Origin: Lamellibrachia satsuma
Lineage: Eukaryota; Annelida; Polychaeta; Sabellida; Siboglinidae
NCBI GenBank assembly: GCA_033239005.1
Contig: BSQZ01000011.1
Coordinates: 4,800,001 to 4,864,000, forward strand
DNA length: 64,000 nt
Reading direction: 5' to 3'
In this document: positions 22,397-34,782 of the stretch, piece by piece
How positions within the stretch are numbered: position 1 is the stretch's first letter
Layout: each line of letters opens with the position of its first letter
Notes under the pieces: model-generated
What the model saw: the letters and a program-made list of their open reading frames with translations, nothing else
What the model was told of the DNA's origin: nothing
The model's database searches: none
Made by a program: the position numbers and the translations under genes

Positions 22397-23272
22397 TTAT
22401 GAGCACATTTTTAAGAAGAGGACTAAAGTGAACAATAACATATTATATAACATGACTGTTACGATTTAGTGGTAGACTCTCCGGTACATTGTGATGATCT
22501 TGTGCGTGCCTCTCGCGTGAAACTACATGACATGGTTTCTACCTTCCACAATAGCGCCAATAGGTCAGGTTAACTGTTCGTTTGTAGTGAATGTACATGC
22601 AATATTGGGGGGTGGGCTAACCTTATGCTTGTAATATATTATATACACATTAACATTTATTGTGAACCGCTGCCATTTAATTGACCAAGATGCGTGAGCT
22701 TATAATGTCATCCAGTGTAAGACGGTTATTTTGGCGAATTGTTCCGATATCGATATATCTAAATGTCAAATAAAGCAAATATTTGTGTTACCCGTGCTTT
22801 AATTATTCAAGTAATAGTTGTTGTTGTTGTGTATTGTCTTCATTAATGAAGTTTTTATCACAACGGGCGCGTGGAGTACATTAAACATACTTCATTTTGC
22901 TCAAGATCTACAAAAAAGCGAACGAAACAAGACCGACAAAAACTTTGGACAATACAACATCCACTTATAAACACTATTCTTCTTAATCATGAATAAGGAA
23001 TTGACCGGCTCAGTCGATGGGGATGGCATGCCTGCTTTGCTGAGCCAACGCTTCCGCCTATCTTCCCATCGGAGCAATTTAAAGCAACGATGCTCAGGGA
23101 GGGGTAAATTTCCATCGCAGTATTTTGCAAACCAGGTTGCTTCTGGAGCAAAGTGGACTTTGGAGCGTCCCTCCTCCCCATGTTATTCCTTGGGCACGAC
23201 ACGTCACTTGAGTAATTAATAATAATTAATGTTACACACTATTTAGACATGTCTAGTGACTGATCAGGCACA

Positions 23273-23473
23273 ATGCCCACTCTTTGGCGTTTTGTTCCAC
23301 GTGTTCAAGGGGGATATTTAGGTGAATGGATCATTGTGATTGCAATGCTCATTTTCGCCTTACATGTAATGAAGTGGGTCAATTCACATGTGCCCTCAAA
23401 CAGGGACGATTTGTCATCCCATAAATACTTTTTTAGCCTTGTCTTGAAACGCTGTTGCTGCTGTAAACAATAA
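23273..23473 (+). CDS. Recurrent short open frame with one hydrophobic segment (U2 copy)
   Basis: A 66-codon counterpart of 11294-11485 with the same EWIIVIAMLIF segment and a C-terminal RCCCCKQ. It lacks the late frameshift of the U1 copy. Weak candidate for the reasons given there. Confidence 0.22.
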   Translation: MPTLWRFVPRVQGGYLGEWIIVIAMLIFALHVMKWVNSHVPSNRDDLSSHKYFFSLVLKRCCCCKQ

Positions 23474-24750
23474 TAATATGATATCAGCTAACTGTATCAA
23501 CATTGGAAATAAAAAAAATTGCCTGTATGAAAGACCTGCTCTGCCAGTATGAGATATTTATGAATCTTAAATTTTTAAATATAATATTTAAAATTAAACC
23601 ACGAACAGGACAACTTTATGTACTGGCAATAATCATCATCAAATATCCTGGACAAATAGCCCTCCCCCCACCTAAAGTTCACATCATATGTTGATCGTCA
23701 AACAATTGTAACACTACAATTTCAACAGCATATTTCATTCACAAATTCAGCGGTTATCCTCGGTTTACTGCAAGTAACACGAGAAATAAACCACACTTGG
23801 CGACCATCTTAATGTAAGCCAGTTGTCAAAAACTGTTGCCCGTAATAAAGATCACATAAGCATCGCTGTGCGTGTGTGCGTGCGTGCGTGCGTGCGTGCG
23901 TGCGTGTGTGTCTCCTCCTAGACACTTTGCATCTCGGGCCCCAAACTGTCAAGGGTTCATCTACGACCCCACGGTTCGGTCGTCCAGGTTATTTCTTCAA
24001 AATTCACCACGCTATTTCCTTTTCTACGAAAATTACCCTTTGAGGTTATTCTGTACAATTGTCCGCAACACTACACCAACAATTATGTACAATTGTTCAC
24101 AACGTCATGTGTCTCTTCTTAGATTGTCGCCTCAATTTTGTGAAAATGCTGTTTATCCTGACATTTTACATTTACGTACGAACTACGAATTATCCCGTCC
24201 GTAGGATAGGCATTATTTTTCTATACAGACTAACAATGTTTAAGTGCTTTCCTGTTGGCGTATCAGTGGAATTTCCTTTCGTTTGTTTTCGCAGCTCGAT
24301 ACCCCGTTGACCCCGGTGTATTTGTGTTTATAATGAAATGGGGACACTTCATGCAGCCCTTTCTCTGTTTGTATAAATACACTAACGACTTGATATAGGT
24401 TGGTATCGGGCAATCCAATTGTGTTGCTATCCAACAGGGATTGCCGCTGTGCACACAATAATAGTGTTTCACAAAGTCTGCTACAGATTGTGCATAGCCT
24501 GGTACATGAGTAAATTACTTATTAAGATGCATCACAAGCTGGTATGTATGACCAATTGGTATACAATACCAGATAAAGTTAACAGTAGTGATATTTTCCA
24601 CTGCAGCTAGCATACTGTCACGTACAGTCTTTACTAACAAAACCTTGCTGTTTTTATACGAAGTGACGGTGTACAAGTCCAAGGGAAAATATACCTATGT
24701 GCAGACAAGCATACATAATTATATGTATATAGTGCTAGCTAGAGTATTTA

Positions 24751-26577
24751 TATAGCAGAACAATGCTGTGAATATAGCAGAACAATGCTGTGAAATTGAA
24801 GACAGCTTGAGCAAGAACAACAGCAAGAAGGCTTATCAAATAGTGAAAGACCTGACATCAGTGAAGAAAGGGATAACTACCACTATCCAAGACAAATCAG
24901 GGAAATGCCTGACAGAAGAACAGCAGATCCTCAATCGATGGACAGAATACTGCTCAGAATTGTACAGCCACAACACCAACGGAGACCCAGTAGTACTAAA
25001 TTGTACACAGACTACTGAAGAGGACGACTACCCCATTCTTCGTGAGGAAGTGGAGGCTGCAGTAAAGTCTCTGAATAAAGGAAAATCAGCTGGAATTGAT
25101 AACATACCAGCAGAACTGGTTCAAGCTGGGGGAGAAGCCTTGATTACCACACTTACAACAATCTGCAACAAGATCTGGCAGACAGGAGAATGGCCCACCC
25201 CATGGACTCAGTCACTGATCATAACACTTCCCAAGAAAGGCAACCTACAGATGTGCCAAAATTACAGAACAATCAGCCTCATCAGCCACCCGAGCAAAGT
25301 TATGTTGAAGATACTACTCAACAGACTCAAACCCCAGGCAGAAGAGATTATCGCTGAAGAACAAGCGGGTTTTCGAGCAGGACGGAGCACCAGTGAACAG
25401 ATCTTCAACCTTAGAATCCTTTGCGAGAAACACCTTCAACATCAGCAAAGCCTGTATCATGTCTTTATAGATTTCAAGAAGGCCTTTGATAAGGTATGGC
25501 ATGCGGCCCTATGGGCAACCATGAGGAAGTACAACATTGGCTCCAAGCTTGTCCGAACCATTGAACACCTATATGACAATGCCACCAGTGCAGTAACCTT
25601 CAACAGCAGCATAGGAGACTGGTTTCGAACAACAGTCGGAGTTCGACAAGGATGCCTACTATCACCAACGCTCTTCAACATTTTTCTGGAAAGGATCATG
25701 ACTGATGCTTTAGAAAACCATCAAGGCACTGTCAGCATTGGAGGCAGGACAATCACCAACCTTCGTTTTGCTGACGACATCGACGGCTTAGCAGGAGATG
25801 AACAAGAACTAGTCAATTTAGTGGAGCGCCTTGAGAAAACATCTTCATCATACGGCATGGAGATCAGTGCCGAAAAAGACCAAACTGATGACGAACAACA
25901 CACAAGGCATCAGCACAGAGGTCAAAGTTAATGGACAGAGACTTCAGACAGTAACAAGCTTCAGGTACTTGGGATCAATTATCACAGATGAGGGTTCCAA
26001 ACCGGAGATACTTGCCAGGATTGCACAGACAACAGCAGCACTAACAAGGTTGAAACCCTTATGGAACGACAGAAACATTACGGTCAGTTCGAAGATAACG
26101 CTGATGCGCTCCCTTGTCATGTCCATCTTTCTGTACGCTTGTGAAACATGGACCCTCTCAGCAGATCTACAGAAGAGGATACAAGCCATGGAAATGAGAT
26201 GCTTTCGGAAGATCTTGCGCATATCATACAAAGACCATGTTACTAACGAAGCTGTCCGCAACAAGATCAAACAAGCCATCGGACCATATGATGACCTTCT
26301 TACAACAGTTAAGAAGCGTAAATTGAAGTGGTACGGTCATGTATCACGATCATCTGGCCTTGCAAAGACTATCTTGCAAGGTACCGTAAGAGGGGGGAGA
26401 CGAAGAGGTAGACAGAAGAAGAGGTGGGAAGACAACATCAAAGAGTGGACAGGAATGGAGTTCGCTGACTCCCAGAGGGCTGTCAAGAACAGGGAAACGT
26501 GGAGAGAGCTGGTTAGAAAGTCATCAATGGTGCCCCAACGATCCTTACGGGTTATGGGAAAGTGAAGTGAAGTGAAG
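24751..26577 (+). mobile_element. 5'-truncated RTE-like LINE inserted in U2
   Basis: The element is bounded by a perfect 10-bp target-site duplication AGAGTATTTA (24741-24750 and 26578-26587). U1, U3 and U4 show the empty site. It starts with a 22-bp tandem repeat (TATAGCAGAACAATGCTGTG twice), contains the reverse transcriptase and C-terminal region, and ends in a short AGTGA microsatellite, as is usual for RTE-type elements. Its sharp borders and single frameshift indicate a young insertion, later than the unit duplication. Confidence 0.92.
24768..26565 (+). pseudogene. RTE-type reverse transcriptase, one frameshift
   Basis: Frame 1 (24768-25931) covers the linker and palm: LNKGKSAGIDNIPAELVQ, QAGFRAGRSTSEQIF, VFIDFKKAFDKVWH, VGVRQGCLLSPTLFNIF and the catalytic FADD (25767-25778). 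Near 25873 a run of five A where four are expected shifts the frame. Frame 2 continues from there to 26565 through FRYLGSIITDEG, MSIFLYACETWTL and WYGHVSRSSGLAKTIL, the typical C-terminal region of this group. The upstream endonuclease is missing by 5' truncation. Apart from the homopolymer shift there is no stop, so inactivation is recent. Confidence 0.88.
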
Positions 26578-26587
26578 AGAGTATTTA

Positions 26588-27862
26588 CAATGGTATATAC
26601 GACAGTGCCGGTACACCCCGGCCCCATCATCGTGCAGGTGGCGGTCCAACCCCCACTTAAGGGCTGAATTTCCTTTACAGTGTCTGTTCTTCAGTATCTT
26701 CGAAACGCTCGGGTTTCAAGTACTTTCACCTTGTTTGCTTAGCTGTGCGACGCACACGTTTCTTTTGAAATATGGTTAGTACATCACCAAGAAGCTTGCG
26801 GTTGACACGCGATAGAGATGCACCCGTACAAATATGAAAGGATACATCGTAAGTCTGTTGTGTTACTAGTTTGATTGATCGACAAGATGCTGTAGTAATC
26901 AAAGATCCCTACATATCGATAACCCGTAGTTATTTTTTTTATTAAATATCGATGATTTACTGTCATAATCTCACCGTCACTACGTTTGGTTGCCCATATA
27001 CATTCAGAAATATATACACGTACCATACTTAATGGACAAACACCAACTGGGTATTGCATCGATGGTTGGCTATTATAGTTACCTATTTTATGAGCATCGG
27101 CCAGAACCAAGCATTTCCTCGACATTTCAGGCGCCCATAGCCTCAACCAATGCCGCCTTCATGATGCTCCAAATAGTCATTGCGGGGGTGAAATGAGTGT
27201 ATGGCTTCCTTTATGTCTGTTTTTGTGTGCTTGTGTTTGCAATAGTGATAGTTGGGATGCCCCCTTTCGATCAATCAACTATCGTGAATGGTTGCTGCAC
27301 AAGTGAACAAGATAAAAAAGACAAGTAAAAGAAAAATAAACATTCAGCACACGATAGTTATTAATTAATTTACAATGAAACAAGTAGACTCCTGGGCCTA
27401 TGTAATATAATGTAATCTTCCGATCCTCTGACAATCGGACCGGGGTTAATCACCCAGTGTAATCGTAGAAACGTCTACTAACATCTAATCCTAATGCAAA
27501 AACTGTTCTAACATGAACTCAAACCAAAACCTGTTTTATCAATACTCCCGCAGGGAGATCTACCACATTGGCGTGTAGGCTTATCTCACGTGACTAGTCC
27601 TACAACCGTTTCCCTGTGTCCACAGCTACACAGTTGATTATAAGGCATATAATGCAACGACAACATTCTAACTACATTTTAGGCAGATAAATGCCTAGAC
27701 AACATCACAGTCAATTTTGAGGCACCTAATACCTAAACACTCTTACAGTCAAGTCTCTACATTCTTACAAACCATTCAATTGGGCTTCCCCATTACCGCC
27801 CGTCTTTACATGGGAAAAGGAGATGATGTATTGTTCGCCGTGAACGGAGGGTTATCGCCGTG
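26588..27862. other. U2 non-coding middle part
   Basis: Counterpart of 17340-18683. It holds the recurrent frame ending LQIVIAGVK (to 27196). Nothing else is recognised. Confidence 0.5.
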
Positions 27863-27870
27863 TGACGTCA
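27863..27870. promoter_or_regulatory. CRE-like palindrome TGACGTCA (U2)
   Basis: Same octamer and context as at 18684, directly upstream of the minisatellite. Confidence 0.35.
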
Positions 27871-27904
27871 CATTTCGGCACTCGTACCGTCTGCAGTCGA
27901 AGAG

Positions 27905-28330
27905 CGGGCCGTCCACTGCCGTAGAGCGTATCGTCCACTGCCGTAGAGCGTACCGCCCACTGCCGTAGAGCGTACAGTCCATTGCCGTAGAGCGTACAGT
28001 CCACTGCCATAGAGCGTACAGTCCACTGCCGTAGAGCTTACAGTCCACTCCCGTAGAGCGTACAGTCCACTGCCGTAGAGCGTACAGTCCACTGCCGTAG
28101 AGCGTACAGTCCACTGCCATAGAGCGTGCAGTCCACTGCCGTAGAGAGTACAGTCCATTGCCGTAGAGCGTACAGTCCACTGCCATAGAGCGTTCAGTCC
28201 ACTGCCGTAGAGCTTACAGTCCACTGCCATAGAGCGTACAGTCCACTGCCATAGAGCGTACAGTCCATTGCCGTAGAGCGTACAGTCCATTGCCGTAGAG
28301 CGTACAATCCACAGCCATAGAGCACACCGT
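27905..28330. repeat. 22-bp minisatellite (U2)
   Basis: About 19 copies. Most carry ACAGTCC in place of the TACCGTCC usual in U1 and U3, a variant class shared with U4. Confidence 0.95.
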
Positions 28331-28427
28331 CTGCCTTGCCGCGCGCCGTCTACCGACGTACACAAAGTCTTCACGAGGCTGACTGACGGTTTTTATACAT
28401 ACACAAGCAACACCTACTAACACTTTA

Positions 28428-28737
28428 CCACCACCACCACCACCACCACCACCACTTCTACCAACACGTCTATCATCACGACCACCACCACCAACAACAA
28501 CAACTCCACCATCACCATCACCACCACCACCTACTCCACCACCACCACCCCTACCACCACCATATTCACTACCTCCAACACCATCACCACCATCTTCACC
28601 AGCACCACCGCCAACGCCACTTCCACCACCACCTCCACCCCATCCACCACCACAATTACCACCACCACCACCATTACCGCCACCACCACTACCACTACTA
28701 CCACCACCACCTCCTACGCCTGTTCCACTACAATTCG
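28428..28737. repeat. CCA-rich tract upstream of exon B (U2)
   Basis: About 300 bp of degenerate (CCA)n ending directly before the T-rich tract and acceptor of exon B. Confidence 0.9.
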
Positions 28738-28752
28738 TATTTTTTTCAGATA

Positions 28753-28965
28753 ATGTTCCTCATCGTAGCGGCCTGGCTGACAAGACTTGGTTCCGCTGCC
28801 AAAACTTCTACTCATCGGTGCCAGATATGCAAACGGATGTGCGAGCAATACTTCATGAGATGCCTTAAAGAATGTCCACCACGCCGCCTAGATAGCGTAT
28901 CAGCGTGCCATCGAAAACTTGAAAAGTGCGACGTCAAATGCGAGAAGAAATTCGGAAGTTGCTGA
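28753..28965 (+). CDS. Nine-cysteine secreted peptide, type B (B2)
   Basis: A 70-residue paralogue of A1 with the same exon start (ATA then ATG after TTTTTTCAG), the same signal peptide apart from one residue (Leu for Ile at position 3), and all nine cysteines at the same spacing. The mature part differs from type A at roughly twenty residues, for example RCQICKRMCEQYFMRC and RRLDSVSAC. Most nucleotide differences alter the amino acid. It sits 1.64 kb upstream of A2 in the same orientation, and each has its own CCA tract and acceptor, so they are separate transcripts or alternative last exons. A candidate AATAAA lies at 29517. Function is unproven; a toxin or defence role is inferred from the pattern of change. 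Confidence 0.7.
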   Translation: MFLIVAAWLTRLGSAAKTSTHRCQICKRMCEQYFMRCLKECPPRRLDSVSACHRKLEKCDVKCEKKFGSC

Positions 28966-30261
28966 ATTGGATTCGGCTGATAAAAAAGGTCACAAGAACA
29001 GCAAAATTATACTTGAATTTAGTAAAAAGCATGGCAATGTGACGCTATTAAGACCAGTTTAACAACTGACATGTTGTTTGCACATGTTACGAAACTGTTG
29101 CTCTTGCTCTGCCGTTGTTTTATATTGCGTAGTCGTTCACCGCGCGGCGCTGTAATAGGCTACATTGATATGGTTTTTTTCAGGAATATTACCAATATAT
29201 TAAAATATTAATTCAGAGAGAGGGGTCTGAGAATTAGTACTCTTTCTACGAAGTCGTAAAAGTCGACAATATATTTTAGCCGGAATGTCAAATTGTTAAC
29301 CGCAAGGAGCCAGTTTTGCTAATGAGACGGAGTAAGTTTACGCTCAATTAGGCTTGATATTAAAATAACGTAACTTTACGACCAATTCTACTTATGACGT
29401 CGTCTCATGAAACCGCCTCCAGATGACGAATACATCGAATGTCGACAGGATGTTTCATCAAATGATTGTGGTTGTCTAGTAGTCTATGTTTATGTTGATG
29501 TTATAGAAACTATGACAATAAAAATTGTCACATCTATGTAGAACACAGGTCGGTAATACAGATTACGTATCGTGTTATATCTAAATCCATGAGTGGCTGA
29601 CATCATTTGAATAAAATGAACAATTAATTAGGACTACCGAAAAGATTCGCGCGACGATTTTCCCGTGCGCTGAAACAATCGCGTATCTCTGCCAACGCAT
29701 GTTCAATCGCGTTCGAAGTTAATCAAACATCAGGTCAGGTGATTTTTTTTTGATGGTAGCGTTGAGATTTTTTTTAATATCAGTAGACGTTTCCGCTGGT
29801 GCGATGTATTCTTTGGTGATATAATATTTCGTGGAATAGTTGCAGTCTTGTCGTTTGTCGTGGATACATCATAGTTCCGCCTCTCTAATTTGAAGTACAA
29901 AATGGCGTGTAGTACTTCAGTCGCCAATTTCTCGCGACTTCACTCAAACTCCCCACCGGTGGCGCTGCTATCGATTTCACCACTGCCACAATTTACAGTT
30001 TTACTTGATTTGGTAAACTCTAAAATTTTTCAAGAAATCTCTCAATTTCAATTGACCAATCAATCCTTCGGTAGCTTTCGTAAGAAATTCTGGGAGGATT
30101 AGTTCTTCTTCTACCCCCAAGGAAAGTCGTCCCATAGGTTGAGATGAAGTAAGCTCAATAACTGTCGTTTGAAGAAAACCGTTACTCATATATATCTACT
30201 AACTTGATGAACATTATCAGGAATTGCTAAAAAGTTTTCAAATAAATAGTATTATTCAGTC
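28966..30261. other. 3' flank of B2 and upstream region of A2
   Basis: Nearly identical to 20210-21361. It contains the AAAATGGCG-context short frame (29900). No additional exon is supported. Confidence 0.5.
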
Positions 30262-30393
30262 ATCCGCCACCACCACCTACACCACAACCACCACCATCGC
30301 CTCCACCACCACCACTTCCTCCACTACCGCCACCACTAACACCACCACCACCTCCACCTCTTCCACCACAATTCGTGTTTTTTTTTTCAGATA

Positions 30394-30606
30394 ATGTTCA
30401 TCATCGTAGCGGCCTGGCTGACAAGACTTGGTTCCGCTGCAAAAGTTTCTGCTCATCTGTGCCAGGCGTGCAAACTGATCTGCAAGCAAAATTTCATGAG
30501 ATGCATTAAAGAATGTCCAACGCGCCGTACAGCTAGTGCTGATGTGTGCCATCGAAAAAAGGCAAAGTGCGAAGCAAAATGCGAGAGGAAATTCGGAAGT
30601 TGCTGA
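30394..30606 (+). CDS. Nine-cysteine secreted peptide, type A (A2)
   Basis: Differs from A1 by one amino acid: the loop after the fifth cysteine reads PTRR instead of PPRR. The acceptor is intact (a T run then CAG, exon start 30391). All nine cysteines are present. The CCA tract at 30262-30371 precedes it. Confidence 0.68.
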   Translation: MFIIVAAWLTRLGSAAKVSAHLCQACKLICKQNFMRCIKECPTRRTASADVCHRKKAKCEAKCERKFGSC

Positions 30607-32018
30607 ATTGGATTCGGCTCATAAAAAGGTCACATGAACACCAGCATTATATTTGAAAGAAGTAAATAGCACGTTAATGTGACGCTTTTAAGTCCAGTTT
30701 AACCCATGACATGTTGTTTGTATCAGGTTACTGAACTGCTGTTGTTTTATTTTGCGTAGCTGTTCAACGAGCGGTGCTTTAATAGGCTATGTCGATATGT
30801 TTTACTCCGGAAAATTATCAGAGGGGGTCTGATAATTAGTACGCTTTGTACGAAGAAATAATTGTCAACAATAGACTTTAGCCGGAATGTCAAATTGTTA
30901 ATCGCAAGGAACCAGTTTCATGAGACGGCGTAAGTTTACGCTCAACTAGGAGTGATATTATATTAACGTAACTTACCGACCATTTCTACTTACGACGTCG
31001 TGAATAGGACTGACGCCGTCTCTTGAAACCGGCTCCAGATGCCGAATACGTCGAATGTCGACATGGTGTTTTATCATATGCCTGTGGTTGTCTAGTAATC
31101 TATGTTTGTTTTTATGTTGTAGAAAGTATGACAACACGAATTATTATGAGCACATTTTTAAGAAGAGGACTAAAGTGAACAATAACATATTATATAACAT
31201 GACTGTTACGATTTAGTGGTAGACTCTCCGGTACATTGTGATGATCTTGTGCGTGCCTCTCGCGTGAAACTACATGACATGGTTTCTGCCTTCCACAATA
31301 GCGCCAATAGGTCAGGTTAACTGTTCGTTTGTAGTGAATGTACATGCAATATTGGGGGGTGGGCTAACCTTATGCTTGTAATATATTATATACACATTAA
31401 CATTTATTGTGAACCGCTGCCATTTAATTGACCAAGATGCGTGAGCTTATAATGTCATCCAGTGTAAGACGGTTATTTTGGCGAATTGTTCCGATATCGA
31501 TATATCTAAATGTCAAATAAAGCAAAGATTTGTGTTACCCGTGCTTTAATTATTCAAGTAATAGTTGTTGTTGTTGTGTATTGTCTTCATTAATGAAGTT
31601 TTTATCACAACGGGCGCGTGGAGTACATTAAACATACTTCATTTTGCTCAAGATCTACAAAAAAGCGAACGAAACAAGACCGACAAAAACTTTGGACAAT
31701 ACAACATCCACTTATAAACACTATTCTTCTTAATCATGAATAAGGAATTGACCGGCTCAGTCGATGGGGATGGCATGCCTGCTTTGCTGAGCCAACGCTT
31801 CCGCCTATCTTCCCATCGGAGCAATTTAAAGCAACGATGCTCAGGGAGGGGTAAATTTCCATCGCAGTATTTTGCAAACCAGGTTGCTACTGGAGCAAAG
31901 TGAACTTTGGAGCGCCCCTCCTCCCCATGTTATTCTTTGGGCACGACACGTCACTTGAAGGGGTATTAATGTTATACATATGCACTATTTAGACACGTCT
32001 AGTAATTGATCAGGCACA

Positions 32019-32219
32019 ATGCCCACTCTTTGGCGTTTTGTTCCACGTGTTCACGGTGGCTATTTAGGTGAATGGATCATTGTGATTGCAATGCTCATTT
32101 TCGCCTTACATGTAATGAAGTGGGTCAATTCACATGTGCCCTCAAACAAGGACGATTTGTCATCCCATACATACTTTTTTAGCCTTGTCTTGAAACGCTG
32201 TTGCTGCTGTAAACAATAA
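32019..32219 (+). CDS. Recurrent short open frame with one hydrophobic segment (U3 copy)
   Basis: A 66-codon copy of the frame at 23273 with a His-Gly change near residue 12. Weak candidate. Confidence 0.22.
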   Translation: MPTLWRFVPRVHGGYLGEWIIVIAMLIFALHVMKWVNSHVPSNKDDLSSHTYFFSLVLKRCCCCKQ

Positions 32220-34737
32220 TAATATGATATCAGCTAACTGTATCAACATTGGAAATAAAAAAATTGCCTGTATGAAAGACCTGCTCTGCCAGTATGAGAT
32301 ATTTATGAATCTTAAATTTTTAAATATAATATTTAAAATTAAACCACGAACAGTACAACTTTATGTACTGGCAATAATCATCATCAAATATCCTGGACAA
32401 ATAGCCCTCCCCCCACCTAAAGTTCACATCATATGTTGATCGTCAAACAATTGTAACACTACAATTTCAACAGCATATTTCATTCACAAATTCAGCGGTT
32501 ATCCTCGGTTTACTGCAAGTAACGCGAGAAATAAACCACACTTGGCGACCATCTTAATGTATGCCAGTTGTCAAAAACTGTTGCCCGTAATAAAGATCAC
32601 ATAAGCATCGCTGTGCGTGTGTGCGTGCGTGCGTGCGTGCGTGTGTGCGTGCGTGCGTGTGTGTCTCCTCCTAGACACTTTGCATCTCGGGCCCCAAACT
32701 GTCAAGGGTTCATCTACGACCCCACGGTTCGGTCGTCCAGGTTATTTCTTCAAAATTCACCCCGCTATTTCCTTTTCTACGAAAATTACCCTTTGTAGTT
32801 ATTCTGTACAATTGTCCACAACACTACACCAACAATTATGTACAATTGTTCACAACGTCATGTGTCTCTTCTTAGATTGTCGCCTCAATTTTGTGAAAAT
32901 GCTGTTTATCCTGACATTTTACATTTACGTACGAACTACGAATTATCCCGTCCGTAGGATAGGCATTATTTTTCTATACAGACTAACAATGTTTAAGTGC
33001 TTTCCTGTTGGCGTATCAGTGGAATTTCCTTTCGTTCGTTTTCGCAGCTCGATACCCCGTTGACCCCGGTGTATTTGTGTTTATAATGAAATGGGGCACG
33101 TTCATGCAGCCCTTTCTCTCTTTGTATAAATACTCTAACGACTTGATATAGGTTGGTATCGGGCAATCCAATTGTGTTACTATCCAACAGGGATTGCCGC
33201 TGTGCACACAATAATAGTGTTTCACAAAGTCTGCTACAGATTGTGCATAGCCTGGTACATGAGTAAATTACTTATTAAGATGCATCACAAGCTGGTATGT
33301 ATGACCAATTGGTATACAATACCAGATAAAGTTAACAGTAGTGATAGTTTCCACTGCAGCTAGCATACTGTCACGTACAGTCTTTACTAACAAAACCTTG
33401 CTGTTGTTATACGAAGTGACGGTGTACAAGTCCAAGGGAAAATATACCTATGTGCAGACAAGCATACATAATTATATGTATATAGTGCTAGCTAGAGTAT
33501 TTACAATGGTATATACGACAGTGCCGGTACACCCCGGCCCCATCATCGTGCAGGTGGCGGTCCAACCCCCACTTAAGGGCTGAATTTCCTTTACAGTGTC
33601 TGTTCTTCAGTATCTTCGAAACGCTCGGGTTTCAAGTACTTTCACCTTGTTTGCTTAGCTGTGCGACGCACACGTTTCTTTTGAAATATGGTTAGTACAT
33701 CACCAAGAAGCTTGCGGTTGACACGCGATAGAGATGCACCCGTACAAATATGAAAGGATACATCGTAAGTCTGTTGTGTTACTAGTTTGATTGATCGACA
33801 AGATGCTGTAGTAATCAAAGATCCCTACATATCGATAACCCGTAGTTATTTTTTTTTATTAAATATCGATGATTTACTGTCATAATCTCACCGTCACTAC
33901 GTTTGGTTGCCCATATACATTCAGAAATATATACACGTACCATACTTAATCGACAAACACCAACTGGGTATCGCATCGATGGTTGGCTATTACAGTTACC
34001 TATTTTATGAGCATCGGCCAGAACCAAGCATTTCCTCGACATTTCAGGCGCCCATAGCCTCAACCAATGCTGCCTCCATGATGCTCCAAATAGTCATTGC
34101 GGGGGTGAAATGAGTTTATGGCTTCCTTTATATCTGTTTTTGTGTGCTTGTGTTTGCAATGGTGATAGTTGGGATGCCCCCTTTCGATCAATCAACTATC
34201 GTGAATGGTTGCTGCACAAGTGAACAAGACAAAAAAGACAAGTGAAAGAAAAATAAACATTCAGCACACGATAGTTATTAATTAATTTACAATGAAACAA
34301 GTAGACTCCTGGGTCTATGTAATATAATGTAATTTTCCGATCCTCTGACAATCGGACCGGGGTTAATCACCCAGTGTAATCGTAGAAACGTCTACTAACT
34401 AATGCAAAAATTTTTCTAACATGAACTCAAACCGAAACCTGTCTCATCAATACTCCCGCAGGGGGATCTACCACATTTACATGTAGGCTTATCTAACGTG
34501 ACAAGTTCTACAACCGCCTCCCTGTGTAATTAGAACAACATTATAATTACATTTTAGCCAGATAAATGCCTAAACAACATCAAAGTTGATTTTGAGGCTA
34601 TTAATGCCTAAGCATCCTGACAGTCGAGTCTCTACATTCTTACAAACCGTTCAATTGGGCTTCCCCATTACCGCCCGTCTTTACGTGGGAAATGGAGATG
34701 ATTTCCTGTTTTTCGAGAACGGAGGGTTATCGCCGTG

Positions 34738-34745
34738 TGACGTCA
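34738..34745. promoter_or_regulatory. CRE-like palindrome TGACGTCA (U3)
   Basis: Same octamer and context as at 18684. Confidence 0.35.
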
Positions 34746-34782
34746 CATTTCGGCAGTCGTACCGTCTGCAGTCGAAGAGCGG

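Larger units (their letters stand above)
22397..31141. repeat. Tandem unit U2, with RTE-like insertion and both peptide exons
   Basis: Same order as U1, but it retains both exon B (28753) and exon A (30394) and carries a 1.8-kb RTE-like insertion. The stretch encoding the candidate exon after the minisatellite is deleted. Diagnostic variants in its 5' and minisatellite parts group it with U4. Confidence 0.9.

Noticed and set aside
22987..23219. Overlapping frames on both strands near the start of each unit (also 11008-11240 and 38838-39158)
   Set aside because: U3 has a premature stop in the plus-strand frame, and neither strand shows a recognisable domain or a silent-change bias.
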